Source: Saprospiraceae bacterium (lineage in GTDB: Bacteria > Bacteroidota > Bacteroidia > Chitinophagales > Saprospiraceae). From it: a DNA stretch of 64,000 nt. The notes under the pieces were generated by a model that was not told where the DNA came from, searched no databases, and saw nothing but the letters and a program-made list of their open reading frames with translations. The first letter of the stretch is position 1; each line of letters starts with the position of its first letter. The stretch covers positions 10,001 through 74,000 of the forward strand of contig JADJVN010000029.1 of NCBI GenBank assembly GCA_016710585.1. The letters are read 5' to 3'. A program made the translations under genes and the position numbers. Shown one piece after another: positions 44,967 to 54,850 of the stretch.

Positions 44967-45719
44967 TTATTTTAAAATTATACCTTGCCCAGTAGGTAAT
45001 GATAATATTTCTATGCCATTATTTAAAGCCCATGTGTTATGTGCTTTGTATTGTTCTTCATATCCTTTATAGGCATAATCATCAAGTACTATGATTCCAC
45101 CTTTTACTAATTTTGGATAGATAAAATCTAATGCTGCTATTTCTGGTCCAATACAATTCATATCTATAGATGCAAATGCAAATTTAACACTGATTACTTG
45201 ATCTAAAGTGTCAGGAACAGTACCTCTAACTATTTTTACATTTTTATATTCTTTGAAGGATTGCATTACTTGTCCATAACATTCTTCATATCCGCCACTT
45301 TGTCTGCCTGCATCTTTTTCCTCTTTGCTGAGCAATTTTTCTACCAAACCATTAAATGTATCTAACAAATAAAATGTTTTATTAAGACTTTTAAAATTTA
45401 AATAAGTACAAATTGCTTTGGCGAATCCGCCTTTATTGGTACCACATTCTATAAAATCACCATCTAATGTACTACCCTGCATTGCCGCCCATAATATAAC
45501 ATGTACTCTCCACTCAATCTCACTCCATGAGTTTGTAGTTAAGGCTGAATTATATGCTTCATGAAATTTGGGTGTGTTTATAAATCCTGAATTATGAATT
45601 GTGGCTAATCCATCTTTAATATAAGAAATTGGGAAATAAGAAAGTGAACTAAGTCCTTTTTTATATTTCAAAAACCATGTTATTTTATCAATTATTCTAT
45701 TCCATTTATTTATAAGCAT
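44967..45719 (-). CDS. TylF/MycF-like (macrocin O-methyltransferase) family methyltransferase
   Basis: A 250-residue protein with IEWRVHVILWAAMQGSTLDGDFIECGTNKGGFAKAI (SAM motif I of the TylF group), FYLLDTFNGL, VKIVRGTVPDTL, FASIDMNCIGPEIAALDFIYPKL and GGIIVLDDYAYKGYEEQYKAH. The conserved DxNxxxPxxxxLxxxxPxL pattern and the Asp pair LDDY fit the metal-dependent TylF family that O-methylates sugars. It is followed by the acetyltransferase and preceded by the CmcI-like gene. A sugar O-methyl group is the likely product. Confidence 0.85.
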   Translation of the reverse strand: MLINKWNRIIDKITWFLKYKKGLSSLSYFPISYIKDGLATIHNSGFINTPKFHEAYNSALTTNSWSEIEWRVHVILWAAMQGSTLDGDFIECGTNKGGFAKAICTYLNFKSLNKTFYLLDTFNGLVEKLLSKEEKDAGRQSGGYEECYGQVMQSFKEYKNVKIVRGTVPDTLDQVISVKFAFASIDMNCIGPEIAALDFIYPKLVKGGIIVLDDYAYKGYEEQYKAHNTWALNNGIEILSLPTGQGIILK

Positions 45720-45722
45720 TTT

Positions 45723-46465
45723 TTAAGATTTTAATCTTTTTAAAAATCCCCCTCCATAAGCTTCTGTTATTAATAATTTATCTGTTATTTCATTATCTGC
45801 TTCAAAATCTGGATTGTGTTTCCAAAAATTCTAACATTGCTGTATGTGGGTTGTCACCTACATCCCAAGGTCTATTGTCATAGTATCCTTCTGGATAAAA
45901 ATTCTATCAAGGTATCAGGTAATATAATGTATGATTCATTAGAAACCAATGGGGCATATAATTCCAATTCTCTCAACACATGCTCATGTGTATGATTTGA
46001 GTCTAGGCATACCATAATATTTTTATAATCTTTTGCAAAATGTTTTATTTGATTTATAATGTATTGGTCTGTGGACGAGCCTTGAATCATTGTAATATAT
46101 TTATAGAATGGGCTTGATTCTATAAGGGTTCTGTTATGGTCTCGAATATCTATATCTACGGCCAATACTTTTCCATTGTTTCCTAAAAGGTGCATCATAG
46201 ATGCCGAAAAAATTATTGAGCCTCCATGAGCTATCCCTGTTTCTATTATCAAATCTGGCTTTACTTTCCATATCACTTCTTGCAAAGCTTGTATGTCTTG
46301 TGGAAACTTGATTATAGGGATACCTAGCCAAGTAAAATTGTAAATATACTTGTATTTATCTGCATGAAGCATCCAATCCAAGGATTTTTTCTTTAGCTCT
46401 TCGTCTTGTCTCATTTTGCTTATAAAGTCGGCTTTTTCTTGTTGAAATTGTTTAACTGGATCCAT
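45723..46465 (-). pseudogene. CmcI/cephalosporin-hydroxylase-family methyltransferase-fold protein (two apparent frameshifts)
   Basis: The readable frame from ATG 46465 gives 195 residues: IIKFPQDIQALQEVIWKVKPDLIIETGIAHGGSI, VLAVDIDIRDHNR, KNIMVCLDSNHTHEHVLRELELYAPLV, the hallmark blocks of the CmcI family. It leaves the frame at a five-base tract (45897-45901). Removing one base restores FYPEGYYDNRPWDVGDNP; a second five-base tract (45824-45828) needs the same correction to give FWKHNPDFEADNEI and a stop at 45723, four bases before the TylF-like gene. The corrected product of about 247 residues is family length. Such proteins are annotated as cephalosporin hydroxylases but in polysaccharide operons probably act as methyltransferases. 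Confidence 0.8.
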
Positions 46466-46471
46466 AATTTT

Positions 46472-47400
46472 TTATGATATTAACTGAATGATTTTAATGA
46501 TTTCCTTTTTTATTTGTTCTTCACTTTCATTTAACTGAAAATTGTTTTGGTTGAGTGCATTTGAGATAATCTTAAATGTATTTGATATTTTTGGTTCATC
46601 TGATTTTACAATAATTTCTATATCTTTACTAAATACAGTTTTAAAAACTTCTTTTGTAAATCGTGCCATTGTAATAATATCAATGCAATGATTAGAAGCA
46701 AGATTAGCAATATAAAAATTTTCATGCCTTAACACATTCAATAATTCAAAAGTACCTTTACAAATATTTTCCAAAGATAAAAAATTTCTCTGTTGTTTAC
46801 CGGATGACATCAGAGTTATTGTCCCTTTTTCTACTCCTTCTTTACAAAAGCAATTTGGCACTAAACTCCACCTGTCAATAAGTTTATCTACCATTGCACC
46901 ATAAATATTTGCTGGTCTTATCACTATACATTTAATGAGATTTGTTTTGCTAAATAATTTGATATACTCTTCTGCAATGTAATGATTATAGCCATAATAA
47001 CTTTCGATGGACTCTATTGCATTATCTTCATATACACCTTTAAGTTCTGTTCCTAATACTTGTGCAGTAGAAAAAAATAAAAAATTTCTAATATTATTTT
47101 TTTACATAATTCAAGCGCAAATTTAGTACCAAATAAGGATAAATTCACACCTTGATCGAAATCTTTAGACATTATATCATTTGCAGAAGCTAGGTGAATC
47201 ATTGCATCACAAGCTAAATTAAGGTTTAAGAATTCTTTACTCAATACATCTGCATTGATAAATTCAGCATTCTTGAGCGCATTTTTTACACCCGTATTAA
47301 ATGTCCTAGAAATAGCAATTACTTCTACGTCTTGTTTTAATAGGTATAAAGCCAAAGCACTACCTATATAACCATTTGCACCAGTAATAGCTATTTTCAT
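46472..47400 (-). pseudogene. SDR-type NAD(P)-dependent sugar epimerase/reductase (one apparent frameshift)
   Basis: From ATG 47400 the product reads MKIAITGANGYIGSALALYLL (Rossmann GxxGxxG), then NADVLSKEFLNLNLACDAMIHLASAND. The frame breaks after LELCKK at a seven-T tract (47097-47103); adding one base gives NNIRNFLFFSTAQVLGTELKG and runs on unbroken through VIRPANIYGAMVDKLIDRW to the stop at 46472, about 309 residues. At the catalytic site Tyr is followed at +4 by His (YGYNH) rather than the usual Lys, a variant present in some sugar SDRs. After the 4,6-dehydratase and 3,5-epimerase it would reduce or epimerise the CDP-4-keto-6-deoxyhexose. Confidence 0.78.
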
Positions 47401-47425
47401 ATCAATAAACCATTAAAATTTTCTT

Positions 47426-47906
47426 CTAAAAACGTTGCGGCATTATCTTTTTCTGATATAGTTGATATTGCAGTGGCCATTGAATGTCTAATAAAGGATC
47501 ATTGTAATGAATAATCCCTTCGCTATCTTTATGATAAAATTGTGAAACAAGGTAGTTGATTTCTGCATATTCTGAAATACTTTGGAAACCATGGGCAAAA
47601 CCTTTTGGAATATACAGTTTTTGTTTATTGCTTTCTGAAAGTTCTATGCCATACCATTGTAAAAATGTGGGAAATTTTACGGATGTCTATAATAACATCA
47701 AATATAATACCTTTTGATACATTCTACTATTTTGTTTCAGCGTATGGTGGGTGCTGAAAATGCATACCTCTGAACGAGCCTTTGCCATACGTGCCGAATC
47801 TGTTTACTTGTTTTATGTCAACCAAAGACCCTGTTCAGCAAATTCATTTAAAGGGTGTGGGCGTAATCAAATAAGCTCCTTCAAGTGATGTTTGGGTAAA
47901 TTTCAT
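47426..47906 (-). pseudogene. RfbC-like dTDP-/CDP-4-keto-6-deoxyhexose 3,5-epimerase, heavily disrupted
   Basis: ATG at 47906 overlaps the stop of rfbG (ATGA). It reads MKFTQTSLEGAYLITPTPF, then breaks. Blocks of the same protein appear in shifting frames: EFAEQGLWL, DIKQVN, GKGSFRGMHFQHPPYAETK, FDVIIDIRK, and finally a long clean stretch, KLYIPKGFAHGFQSISEYAEI to the stop at 47426. About 13 residues after PTPF (the DERGLFSR-type segment) appear to be missing, and at least four indels are needed. This is worse than the single-base errors elsewhere, so true gene damage is possible. The family isomerises C3 and C5 of the keto sugar. Confidence 0.75.
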
Positions 47907-48968
47907 AATTGTTGGTATTTATTTATTTGTTGTAAAATATAATCATAACTATTCCAGTTTTTATACCATCCAATAGTCCATTCAATAGTCTCTTGAGCTG
48001 ATAGACATGGTTTCCATCCCAATTGATCGACACTTTTACTGATATCAAGTTTTAATAAATTAGCTTCATGAACTTGATTTTCATGTTTCGTAATTTTATA
48101 GGCTCCATTGCCCCATATTTCAATTGACTTATTGACTAGATCCTCTACGGTAAATGTACTATCAGGCAATGGGCCAAAATTCCATGCGCCTGAATATTTC
48201 AATGGATTGTCATATAATTTAACTCCTAGCAAAAGATATCCAAACAGTGGCTCAAGTACATGCTGCCATGGTCTTACAGATTGAGGATTTCTAATCTCAA
48301 TTGCTTGATTGGATTGCAGAGCTTTTACAATATCAGGAATGATTCTATTAGCTGCCCAATCACCTCCACCAATTACATTACCAGCTCTTGCAGAAGCTAT
48401 TGATTTTTTATGAATCTGATATTTCTCAATATTAAAAAAACTACTTCTAAAGGAACTTATCACCAGCTCTGCAGTAGCTTTACTTGCACTATATGGATCA
48501 TATCCACCTAGTCTATCTGTTTCGCGATATGGATATACCCTCTTTATTTTCGTAAACCTTATCTGTAGTAATTAATACCAGACTGCATTGCTTTTCTAAT
48601 TTTCTTGCTGCTTCTAGGACATTAGCTGTTCCAATTGTATTACTTCGAAAGTCTCTATGGGATTTTCATAAGATTTTTTTACAAGTGGTTGTGCGGCGAG
48701 ATGAAAAATGATATCTGGTTGAAAACTTAATATTTCATTTTCTAAGCTCTGTTTACTTCTTATATCAGCAATGACACTTTGAATATTTATTTCATTCGCG
48801 ATCTGATTGTATAGATCGAAAGAATTCTCTGGCTCCAAAAGCATATCCCTTTAGATTAGCTCCCAATTGATCCAACCATATACTTAACCATGTACCTTTA
48901 AAACCCGTATGGCCAGTAATGAATACTCTTTTATTTTTATAAAAAGAAAGCTCTTTCACCTTGTTCAT
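47903..48968 (-). pseudogene. rfbG: CDP-glucose 4,6-dehydratase (at least three apparent frameshifts)
   Basis: The start at ATG 48968 overlaps the stop of rfbF. Segments in order: YKNKRVFITGHTGFKGTWL (Rossmann motif; from ATG 48968), PENSFDLYNQIANEINIQSVIADIR (48844 down to 48614), IGTANVLEAARKLEKQCSL and TTDKVYENKE, then YDPYSASKATAELVIS with the catalytic Tyr-x3-Lys, SARAGNVIGGGDWA and RPWQHVLEPLFGYL to the stop at 47903. These are specific to CDP-glucose 4,6-dehydratase. Breaks lie near 48837-48840 (a four-base tract), 48645 and 48535. Joined, the protein is about 355 residues, normal for RfbG, with no missing part. Confidence 0.82.
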
Positions 48969-49743
48969 TACCACAGCTTCCATAGTGCATTTCCGTTTTC
49001 CCACAATTCTTCCAATTCAATTCTATCTCGCATTGCATCCATACATTTCCAAAATCCATAATGCTTGTATGCTGCAAGTTGCCCAGAATTAGCTATTTCA
49101 ACCAAAGGACCCTTTTCCCATTGTACGCTATCCATATCACCTTTTAGAAATTCAAATATTTGAGGTTCCATGACAAAAAAACCACCATTTATCCAGATTC
49201 CATCTCCTTCTGGTTTCTCTTGGAACATTTGCACCATGCCATTTGTATCCATTTTAATATTGCCATATCTTCCTGGTAATTGAATGCTAGTTAAAGTTGC
49301 TAAAGCTTGGGACTTTTTATGAAAATTTAATAATTTTAATAAATCTACATCTGAAACTCCATCTCCATAGGTCAACATAAAAGTTTCATTTCCAACATAT
49401 TGCTGAATACGTTTTATTCTTCCTGCAGTATTGGTGTTAAGACCAGTATCTACAAGGGTAACTTTAAAAGATTCGGTTTGAGAAGAGTGAACACTTAATT
49501 TGTTGTTTTTAATTCTATAGTTAGGTCTGAATTATGAATAAAATAATTATAAAAATATTCTTTTATTAACTCACCTTTATATCCCAAACAAATTATAAAT
49601 TCATTGAATCCATAATAATCATATATTTTCATAATATGCCACAAAATTGGCTTACCACCTATAGTGACCATTGGTTTGGGTCTTGTTTAAGTCTCTTCCA
49701 TTAATCTTGTCCCAAGTCCACCAGCAAGAATGACAACTTTCAT
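48968..49743 (-). pseudogene. rfbF: Glucose-1-phosphate cytidylyltransferase (one nonsense codon, one frameshift)
   Basis: ATG 49743 opens MKVVILAGGLGTRLMEET (nucleotidyltransferase signature). The next codon is TAA where CAA is expected, followed in frame by TRPKPMVTIGGKPILWHIM and FIICLGYKGELIKEYF. A five-T tract at 49506-49510 then lacks one base. The remainder, from 49378 to the stop at 48968, is clean: TYGDGVSDVDLLKLL, WINGGFFVMEP and WEKGPLVEIANSGQL. The joined product of about 257 residues matches RfbF, which makes CDP-glucose from glucose-1-phosphate and CTP. It is the first gene of the operon. The stop could be a base-call error or a real mutation. Confidence 0.82.
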
Positions 49744-50231
49744 TTATTGTTCCATTTAAAAAATATATAATTTAATGATAATTAGATTAAAATTACCAAA
49801 TTACATATTAAAATAAAATATAATACGTTAACTACAATCAACTACTGCCATTAACAATGTACAAAAATAGTCAATATTTTGGTTTATAGCAGTATATACA
49901 TAAAATAAGTATATATATTTTATTTTTATATAAATAATTTGCTATTCCTTTACAACAATTTATTGAGCAACACAGCTGATTTTTAGGAAACTTTTTAACT
50001 CCTAATCATTAAAATTAGGGCTGTAAATAAAAAATTTAATTTAATTTTTAGGTTTCAATAAAAAAAATAGCTATATTTATGAAAATTTAGTAGAAATAAA
50101 TAAAAACATGGTTTTACTAAGTTTATTTAGTTTTACCTACTTTTAACTTGACACAAACTATGATATTGCATTGTGGATTTTTCATATTAATAAGCCTTAT
50201 TAGTTGACCTTCTGATCTTAAACTCATTTCA
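49744..50231. other. AT-rich divergent intergenic region between the CDP-sugar operon and a secreted protease gene
   Basis: These 488 bases are nearly all A and T, with alternating TATATA tracts near 49890-49930. No convincing gene, RNA or terminator is visible. TATATTTA at 50072-50079 is a possible -7 element for the downstream plus-strand gene, leaving a 150-base leader. The promoter of rfbF must also lie here, but I could not place it. Confidence 0.4.
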
Positions 50232-53200
50232 ATGAATGCTACAGATAAATATCGAGAAAGAAGAAAAATAAACAAGACTAAATTCATACATATTCTGTTT
50301 TTGTTTATCTTTTCAATTTTAAATTCAAACAAAAGTCTTATAGCTCAAACGACAATGAGTTGTTTCGCAGAAGAACTTCACCAAGACTTACTTCATCGTG
50401 ATCAAAAATTTAAACAAGATATTGAAAAGTTTGACTCTGACTTCAACTATACTCTAAATAATTCACAAAACAAACCTGATGCGTTGGTCCCCTATATTAT
50501 ACCTTTAGTTGTCCATGTTATAGTGCCTCCTGGTACAGCTTTAGGTTTTGGAAATAATATCACAGATGCTCAAATAAAATCAGGTTTGAAAAATTTAAAC
50601 TCTGTTTTTCGAAATACTAATGAATATACCAACAGTAATGGAAATGATGCTATGATTGAATTTTGCCTCGCAAAACGTGATGAACAAGGCAATCAAATCT
50701 CAGGAATATATAGGCATGAATCTAATTTGGTTAACGATAGTGATTGTGGATCACCGACCATGAACAGCTCAAATGATGTCCAAGTAAAAGCTCTTTCAAA
50801 ATTAAATTGCAAAAAATTTTTGAACATTTGGCTAGTTACAAATATTTTAGCAAGTTCCTGCTCTGTGGTAGGATATGCTTACTTTCCCAATGCTAATTGT
50901 GCATATGATGGAGTCGTTATGGAATCATCCTATTGGGATACAAAAGATGGTGTTCTTGTAGCAGCTCATGAGATAGGGCATTACCTTGGTTTACATCACA
51001 CTTTCTTTAATGGTTGTGTCAATAATAATTGCCAAGTTGACGGAGATATGATATGCGACACACCGCCAGATGATAGTGCACCTTTTGCAAATTGTAATAT
51101 CAACTCATGTAATACTGACGTGCCAGATTTGAAGGATAATTCTGAGAACATTATGGATTATTCATCTTGTAAACCGATCATGTTTACACCTCAACAAATA
51201 TTAAAAATGAGATATTGCCTTGAATCAAGTAGAAAATCATTGTTAGAAGAATATCAGTGCTTATCCCCATTAAAAAATGATGCAGAAATCCTTGATCTCT
51301 TTAGTGACAAACAATGCGAAGGCAATCATTGTTTTTATGCTACAGTTCAGAACAGAGGGAATGAAGCCATAAGCTCTCTTACATTAGAAATGAATCTAAA
51401 TGGAAGTAAATTTACTAGACAATTTAATGAAAATATATCCGTTGATTCGACTAAATCTATAACAATTTATTGCACTTGGCTAGTTGGAGGTGTGTATAAT
51501 TTTTCTGCAATTATTAAGGAAATTAATGGCAATGCTGTGACTAAAAGTGATGTAAGCATCAGTGTTCAAATTGATAAAAAACCAAAAATAAATATATTAA
51601 AAATTGATTCAAGTAATTGTGGTAAAAATGGTCAAGTAGAATTTATCAATCTTAATGTAAATGATAGAATCACTATTGTAGATTCTAGTACGAATGTCTC
51701 AAGCGATAATCTATTTTTAAATAATCTTTCTCCAGGAAATCATAGGATTATTATATCCAATCAATTTGGATGTGACACAACAATAGATGTCAAAATTTAT
51801 GATAGGTGCCCTCCTTGCATTTCAGGGGTTATAAATCGATACAGTCCAGTAGTCCAGTTTTGTTATGATGTCGCTGCAGAAGTTGAAAATGTTTCCAATT
51901 TTCAAGTGAAGAACAAAGTTCTTATAATTCAAATGCAAGGTGCAGTTATTGATTCCAGCAATTCAACAAATTTCGGAAACCTTATAAATATAAATAACGC
52001 GGGAAACTATGAGATAAATGAAATCGATAAAATTCAAGGAAACAATATTTATTTCAAATATCTACTTGCCAATAAATATGATCCATCTGGACAAGTGCAA
52101 ATTGTTTATATCCCAGAGTATGATACAGTAAGTGTATGTAATCTTACCTGTAAAAGTTGGGATGGAAGAACTGGTGGTGTTTTAATTTTTAATGCCAATC
52201 ATGTCAAACTAGAAGGACAGATTGATGTATCAAATAAAGGATTTAGAGGTGGTGAAGTAGGACATGCTCCAGATGTAGTAGAAAATTTTAGAGATTTTTA
52301 TTCCGACAATTTTCAGGATGGAGGTAAGAAAGGAGAAGGAGTAGCAAAATACCTATATAGAAAAGAATTTTGTAGAGGAAAAAATTTAAATGGTGGTGGT
52401 GGTGCAAACAATCATAATACAGGTGGTGGTGGTGGTGCCTTAGCAGGATATGGTGGACAAGGAGGATACTTCACTTTTTTCCCAATAAACCAGTCAGGAC
52501 TAGGACTTGGTGGGACAAAGATTGATTTTGATTGCACGACTAATAAAATGTTCATGGGAGGTGGCGGTGGTGCAGGCCATAGTAATTTAGTTTGTGCGGC
52601 TGGTACCTCTGGAGGAAACGGTGGAGGAATAATTATAATTGAAACTAAAACAATGACTGCTTCAAGTCCAAATATAGAAGTTAAATCGAATGGAGAAACA
52701 GCATTAGACGCAGACAAAAATAGTGGAAATAACTTGCATAAAGCCTGTGATGGAACAGGAGGTGGTGGCTCTGCTGGAACTATCTTTTTAAATTATAACC
52801 AGATCATATCTCCATTCAAAGTTTCATTGGAAGGTGGTAAAGGAGGCAATATTTTCTGGATTACAAATGTGTCTCCATTACCTTATGGACTAGGCCCTGG
52901 AGGAGGAGGTTCAGGTGGTTATTTTTTTTCTAGTCAAAATACGATTCTTCCCAATGTCAATTTGAACGGTGGCAAAAATGGACTTTTTCTAAACTATTCA
53001 CCACCATCAAACGAAGGTTCAACACCTGGAACTAATGGTCAATCCAAATTGGCATGTTCACTGTTAAAAGCAACAATTCCGTATGTGAAACCAATTATAT
53101 CAATAAGTAAAATAAATAGTATATGTGATTCACAAAGCACAACAATTACAGTAAATATTGTTGGTAAATCTCAACCCTATAAAGTTTTTTTTAATGGGAA

Positions 53201-54752
53201 GTATGATTCATCTAATACTATAAAAACAGATCAATATGGTAATATTTCGATTTCAATTCTAGATAGTTGTGGTCTTGTTATAGATACTTCATTGGCAATC
53301 GAGAAAATTGAAATTTTGCAAGATTCTATTTTATTTTTACAACATGAGACCTGCAATTCACTTGGACTAATTAAAGCATTGGGATATGGTGGATATCCTC
53401 CTTACTCTTATAAGTTGAATGGAACATCAAATCCCGAAGGTCTGTTTACAAACTTAAAAGCTGGAACTCATCAACTTATCGTCACTGATAGTTTAGGCTG
53501 TACTAGGACAAGAAATATTATAATTAATAAAATTACCTCGCAACTAGATCTTGAAATCGATACATCTGACTTAAGAATCACGTGCGGAGATAGTTCAGTT
53601 ATTATTTCAATAAAAAATAAGACAACACAATTCGGAAATTATTTTAATTTGAACGATTCGATAATTCAGAATCATGGAACATTTATTATTACAGTAAAAG
53701 GAACATACAAATTTAAAATCTTCAATGAGAATGGCTGCGATACAATTAATTTTACAGCGGAAATTTTAAATTCAAGTATTACATCGCTGGACACAATACA
53801 GTATCAGAAATGTGAATCAGACACTTTAGTAATTCAAAATAAAAAAATTGTATCAAATGGCTATGTACCAATCGCATATAAGAACATAAATAATTGCGAC
53901 TCACTAATTATCTATGATGTAATCAATAATCCTAATGATACGAATTATGTCAGGGTAAGTATTTGCGAAGGTGAAGTTTACAAAACATCTCAAAATAGCT
54001 ATTCCATACAAGGTAAGTATTATGAATTTTATAATATAAGTTCCGCTTTAAAATGTGATAGCATATTAGACATAGATCTTACTATATTAAAAAAATCTGA
54101 TAGCACAGTCACATACAAAAAATGTCCAACAGACACATTACTTATAAATAATCAAGTTTATAGTAAAGAAGGAAAATACATACAAGTTCTTCAGAATTTC
54201 CAAAAATGTGATTCTACCTTAACGATCAATATTATTGATCAACCAGAAACAAATATTGATCTTTATTTTAATTATTGCCTTGGAGATACAATCAGAGAAA
54301 ACGGTCAAATCGCAGTTAAAGACACAATGTTTATTGTGAATGTGAATTCAACAAAGGATTGTGATACAACTAAAATATTCCACATTCAAGTTTCGCCTCC
54401 TCGATTGACTGCACAAAACATTACAATATGTGAAGGTGAATCTTATTTTATTAATAATAAAAGATATTCTCAAACAGGATTTTATTTAGATACACTTATC
54501 TCAGCAAAAGGCTGTGATTCAATAGTTCAAACTTTTTTAAAAATTAATCCAAAAGATACAAATTCTCAAATTATAATAAAGTGCGAGAATAAACAGATTA
54601 CAATCAATGGAATTCAAATTGAGGATTCTGGAGAATACAGCTTCCCTTTTAAAAACAGATATGGCTGTGATAGTACTTTAAAGATCGAAGTTAGAAATAA
54701 ACCTTTGAGTAGTTTTTTGTGGATACACTACTCTGCATTGGTCAAAACCTAA
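50232..54752 (+). CDS. Large secreted M43-like metalloprotease with Gly-rich and Cys-paired repeat regions (frameshifted at the 3' end)
   Basis: A 1,506-residue product with a long signal peptide (hydrophobic FIHILFLFIFSIL). The catalytic domain (about residues 80-345) has HEIGHYLGLHH, the metzincin HExxHxxGxxH zinc site, and NIMDYSSC as Met-turn, matching the pappalysin/M43 family. Next come a CARDB-like beta domain, then a glycine-rich beta-helix-like domain (about residues 645-940), and, from about residue 1190, repeats of the pattern C...G.Y.....CDS. The frame breaks in a T6 tract at 54713-54718; one extra base joins it to the sorting domain at 54719-55132, giving about 1,634 residues. 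It should be exported and attached to, or released from, the cell surface by the type IX system. Confidence 0.85.
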   Translation: MNATDKYRERRKINKTKFIHILFLFIFSILNSNKSLIAQTTMSCFAEELHQDLLHRDQKFKQDIEKFDSDFNYTLNNSQNKPDALVPYIIPLVVHVIVPPGTALGFGNNITDAQIKSGLKNLNSVFRNTNEYTNSNGNDAMIEFCLAKRDEQGNQISGIYRHESNLVNDSDCGSPTMNSSNDVQVKALSKLNCKKFLNIWLVTNILASSCSVVGYAYFPNANCAYDGVVMESSYWDTKDGVLVAAHEIGHYLGLHHTFFNGCVNNNCQVDGDMICDTPPDDSAPFANCNINSCNTDVPDLKDNSENIMDYSSCKPIMFTPQQILKMRYCLESSRKSLLEEYQCLSPLKNDAEILDLFSDKQCEGNHCFYATVQNRGNEAISSLTLEMNLNGSKFTRQFNENISVDSTKSITIYCTWLVGGVYNFSAIIKEINGNAVTKSDVSISVQIDKKPKINILKIDSSNCGKNGQVEFINLNVNDRITIVDSSTNVSSDNLFLNNLSPGNHRIIISNQFGCDTTIDVKIYDRCPPCISGVINRYSPVVQFCYDVAAEVENVSNFQVKNKVLIIQMQGAVIDSSNSTNFGNLININNAGNYEINEIDKIQGNNIYFKYLLANKYDPSGQVQIVYIPEYDTVSVCNLTCKSWDGRTGGVLIFNANHVKLEGQIDVSNKGFRGGEVGHAPDVVENFRDFYSDNFQDGGKKGEGVAKYLYRKEFCRGKNLNGGGGANNHNTGGGGGALAGYGGQGGYFTFFPINQSGLGLGGTKIDFDCTTNKMFMGGGGGAGHSNLVCAAGTSGGNGGGIIIIETKTMTASSPNIEVKSNGETALDADKNSGNNLHKACDGTGGGGSAGTIFLNYNQIISPFKVSLEGGKGGNIFWITNVSPLPYGLGPGGGGSGGYFFSSQNTILPNVNLNGGKNGLFLNYSPPSNEGSTPGTNGQSKLACSLLKATIPYVKPIISISKINSICDSQSTTITVNIVGKSQPYKVFFNGKYDSSNTIKTDQYGNISISILDSCGLVIDTSLAIEKIEILQDSILFLQHETCNSLGLIKALGYGGYPPYSYKLNGTSNPEGLFTNLKAGTHQLIVTDSLGCTRTRNIIINKITSQLDLEIDTSDLRITCGDSSVIISIKNKTTQFGNYFNLNDSIIQNHGTFIITVKGTYKFKIFNENGCDTINFTAEILNSSITSLDTIQYQKCESDTLVIQNKKIVSNGYVPIAYKNINNCDSLIIYDVINNPNDTNYVRVSICEGEVYKTSQNSYSIQGKYYEFYNISSALKCDSILDIDLTILKKSDSTVTYKKCPTDTLLINNQVYSKEGKYIQVLQNFQKCDSTLTINIIDQPETNIDLYFNYCLGDTIRENGQIAVKDTMFIVNVNSTKDCDTTKIFHIQVSPPRLTAQNITICEGESYFINNKRYSQTGFYLDTLISAKGCDSIVQTFLKINPKDTNSQIIIKCENKQITINGIQIEDSGEYSFPFKNRYGCDSTLKIEVRNKPLSSFLWIHYSALVKT

Positions 54753-54850
54753 TAATTAAAAATAGAATTTATAATGAAGAGGGAAATTATATCGACACTC
54801 TCATTGGACAGAATCAATGCGATAGTTTTGTGTCAACGATAATAAAATTA
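53800..54850 (+). repeat. Degenerate Cys-paired protein repeats, about seven copies
   Basis: Successive units each hold one Cys before a Gly/Tyr strand and one in a (K/G/N)CDS motif: ICEGEVYK...KCDSI, KCPTDTLL...KCDST, YCLGDTI...DCDTT, ICEGESYF...GCDSI, KCENKQIT...GCDST, LCIGQNLI...QCDSF. Spacing varies from about 50 to 60 residues. This is the same repeat family as in the array at 57.8-59.3 kb, but more divergent. Confidence 0.65.

Noticed and set aside
50123..50332. Minus-strand 69-codon frame over the start of the protease gene
   Set aside because: No domain, promoter or neighbour supports it, and it overlaps the signal peptide of a clear gene.
52412..52717. Minus-strand proline-rich open frame
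   Set aside because: It is the complement of the glycine-rich GGT codons of the secreted protease; GGN read backwards gives NCC proline codons.
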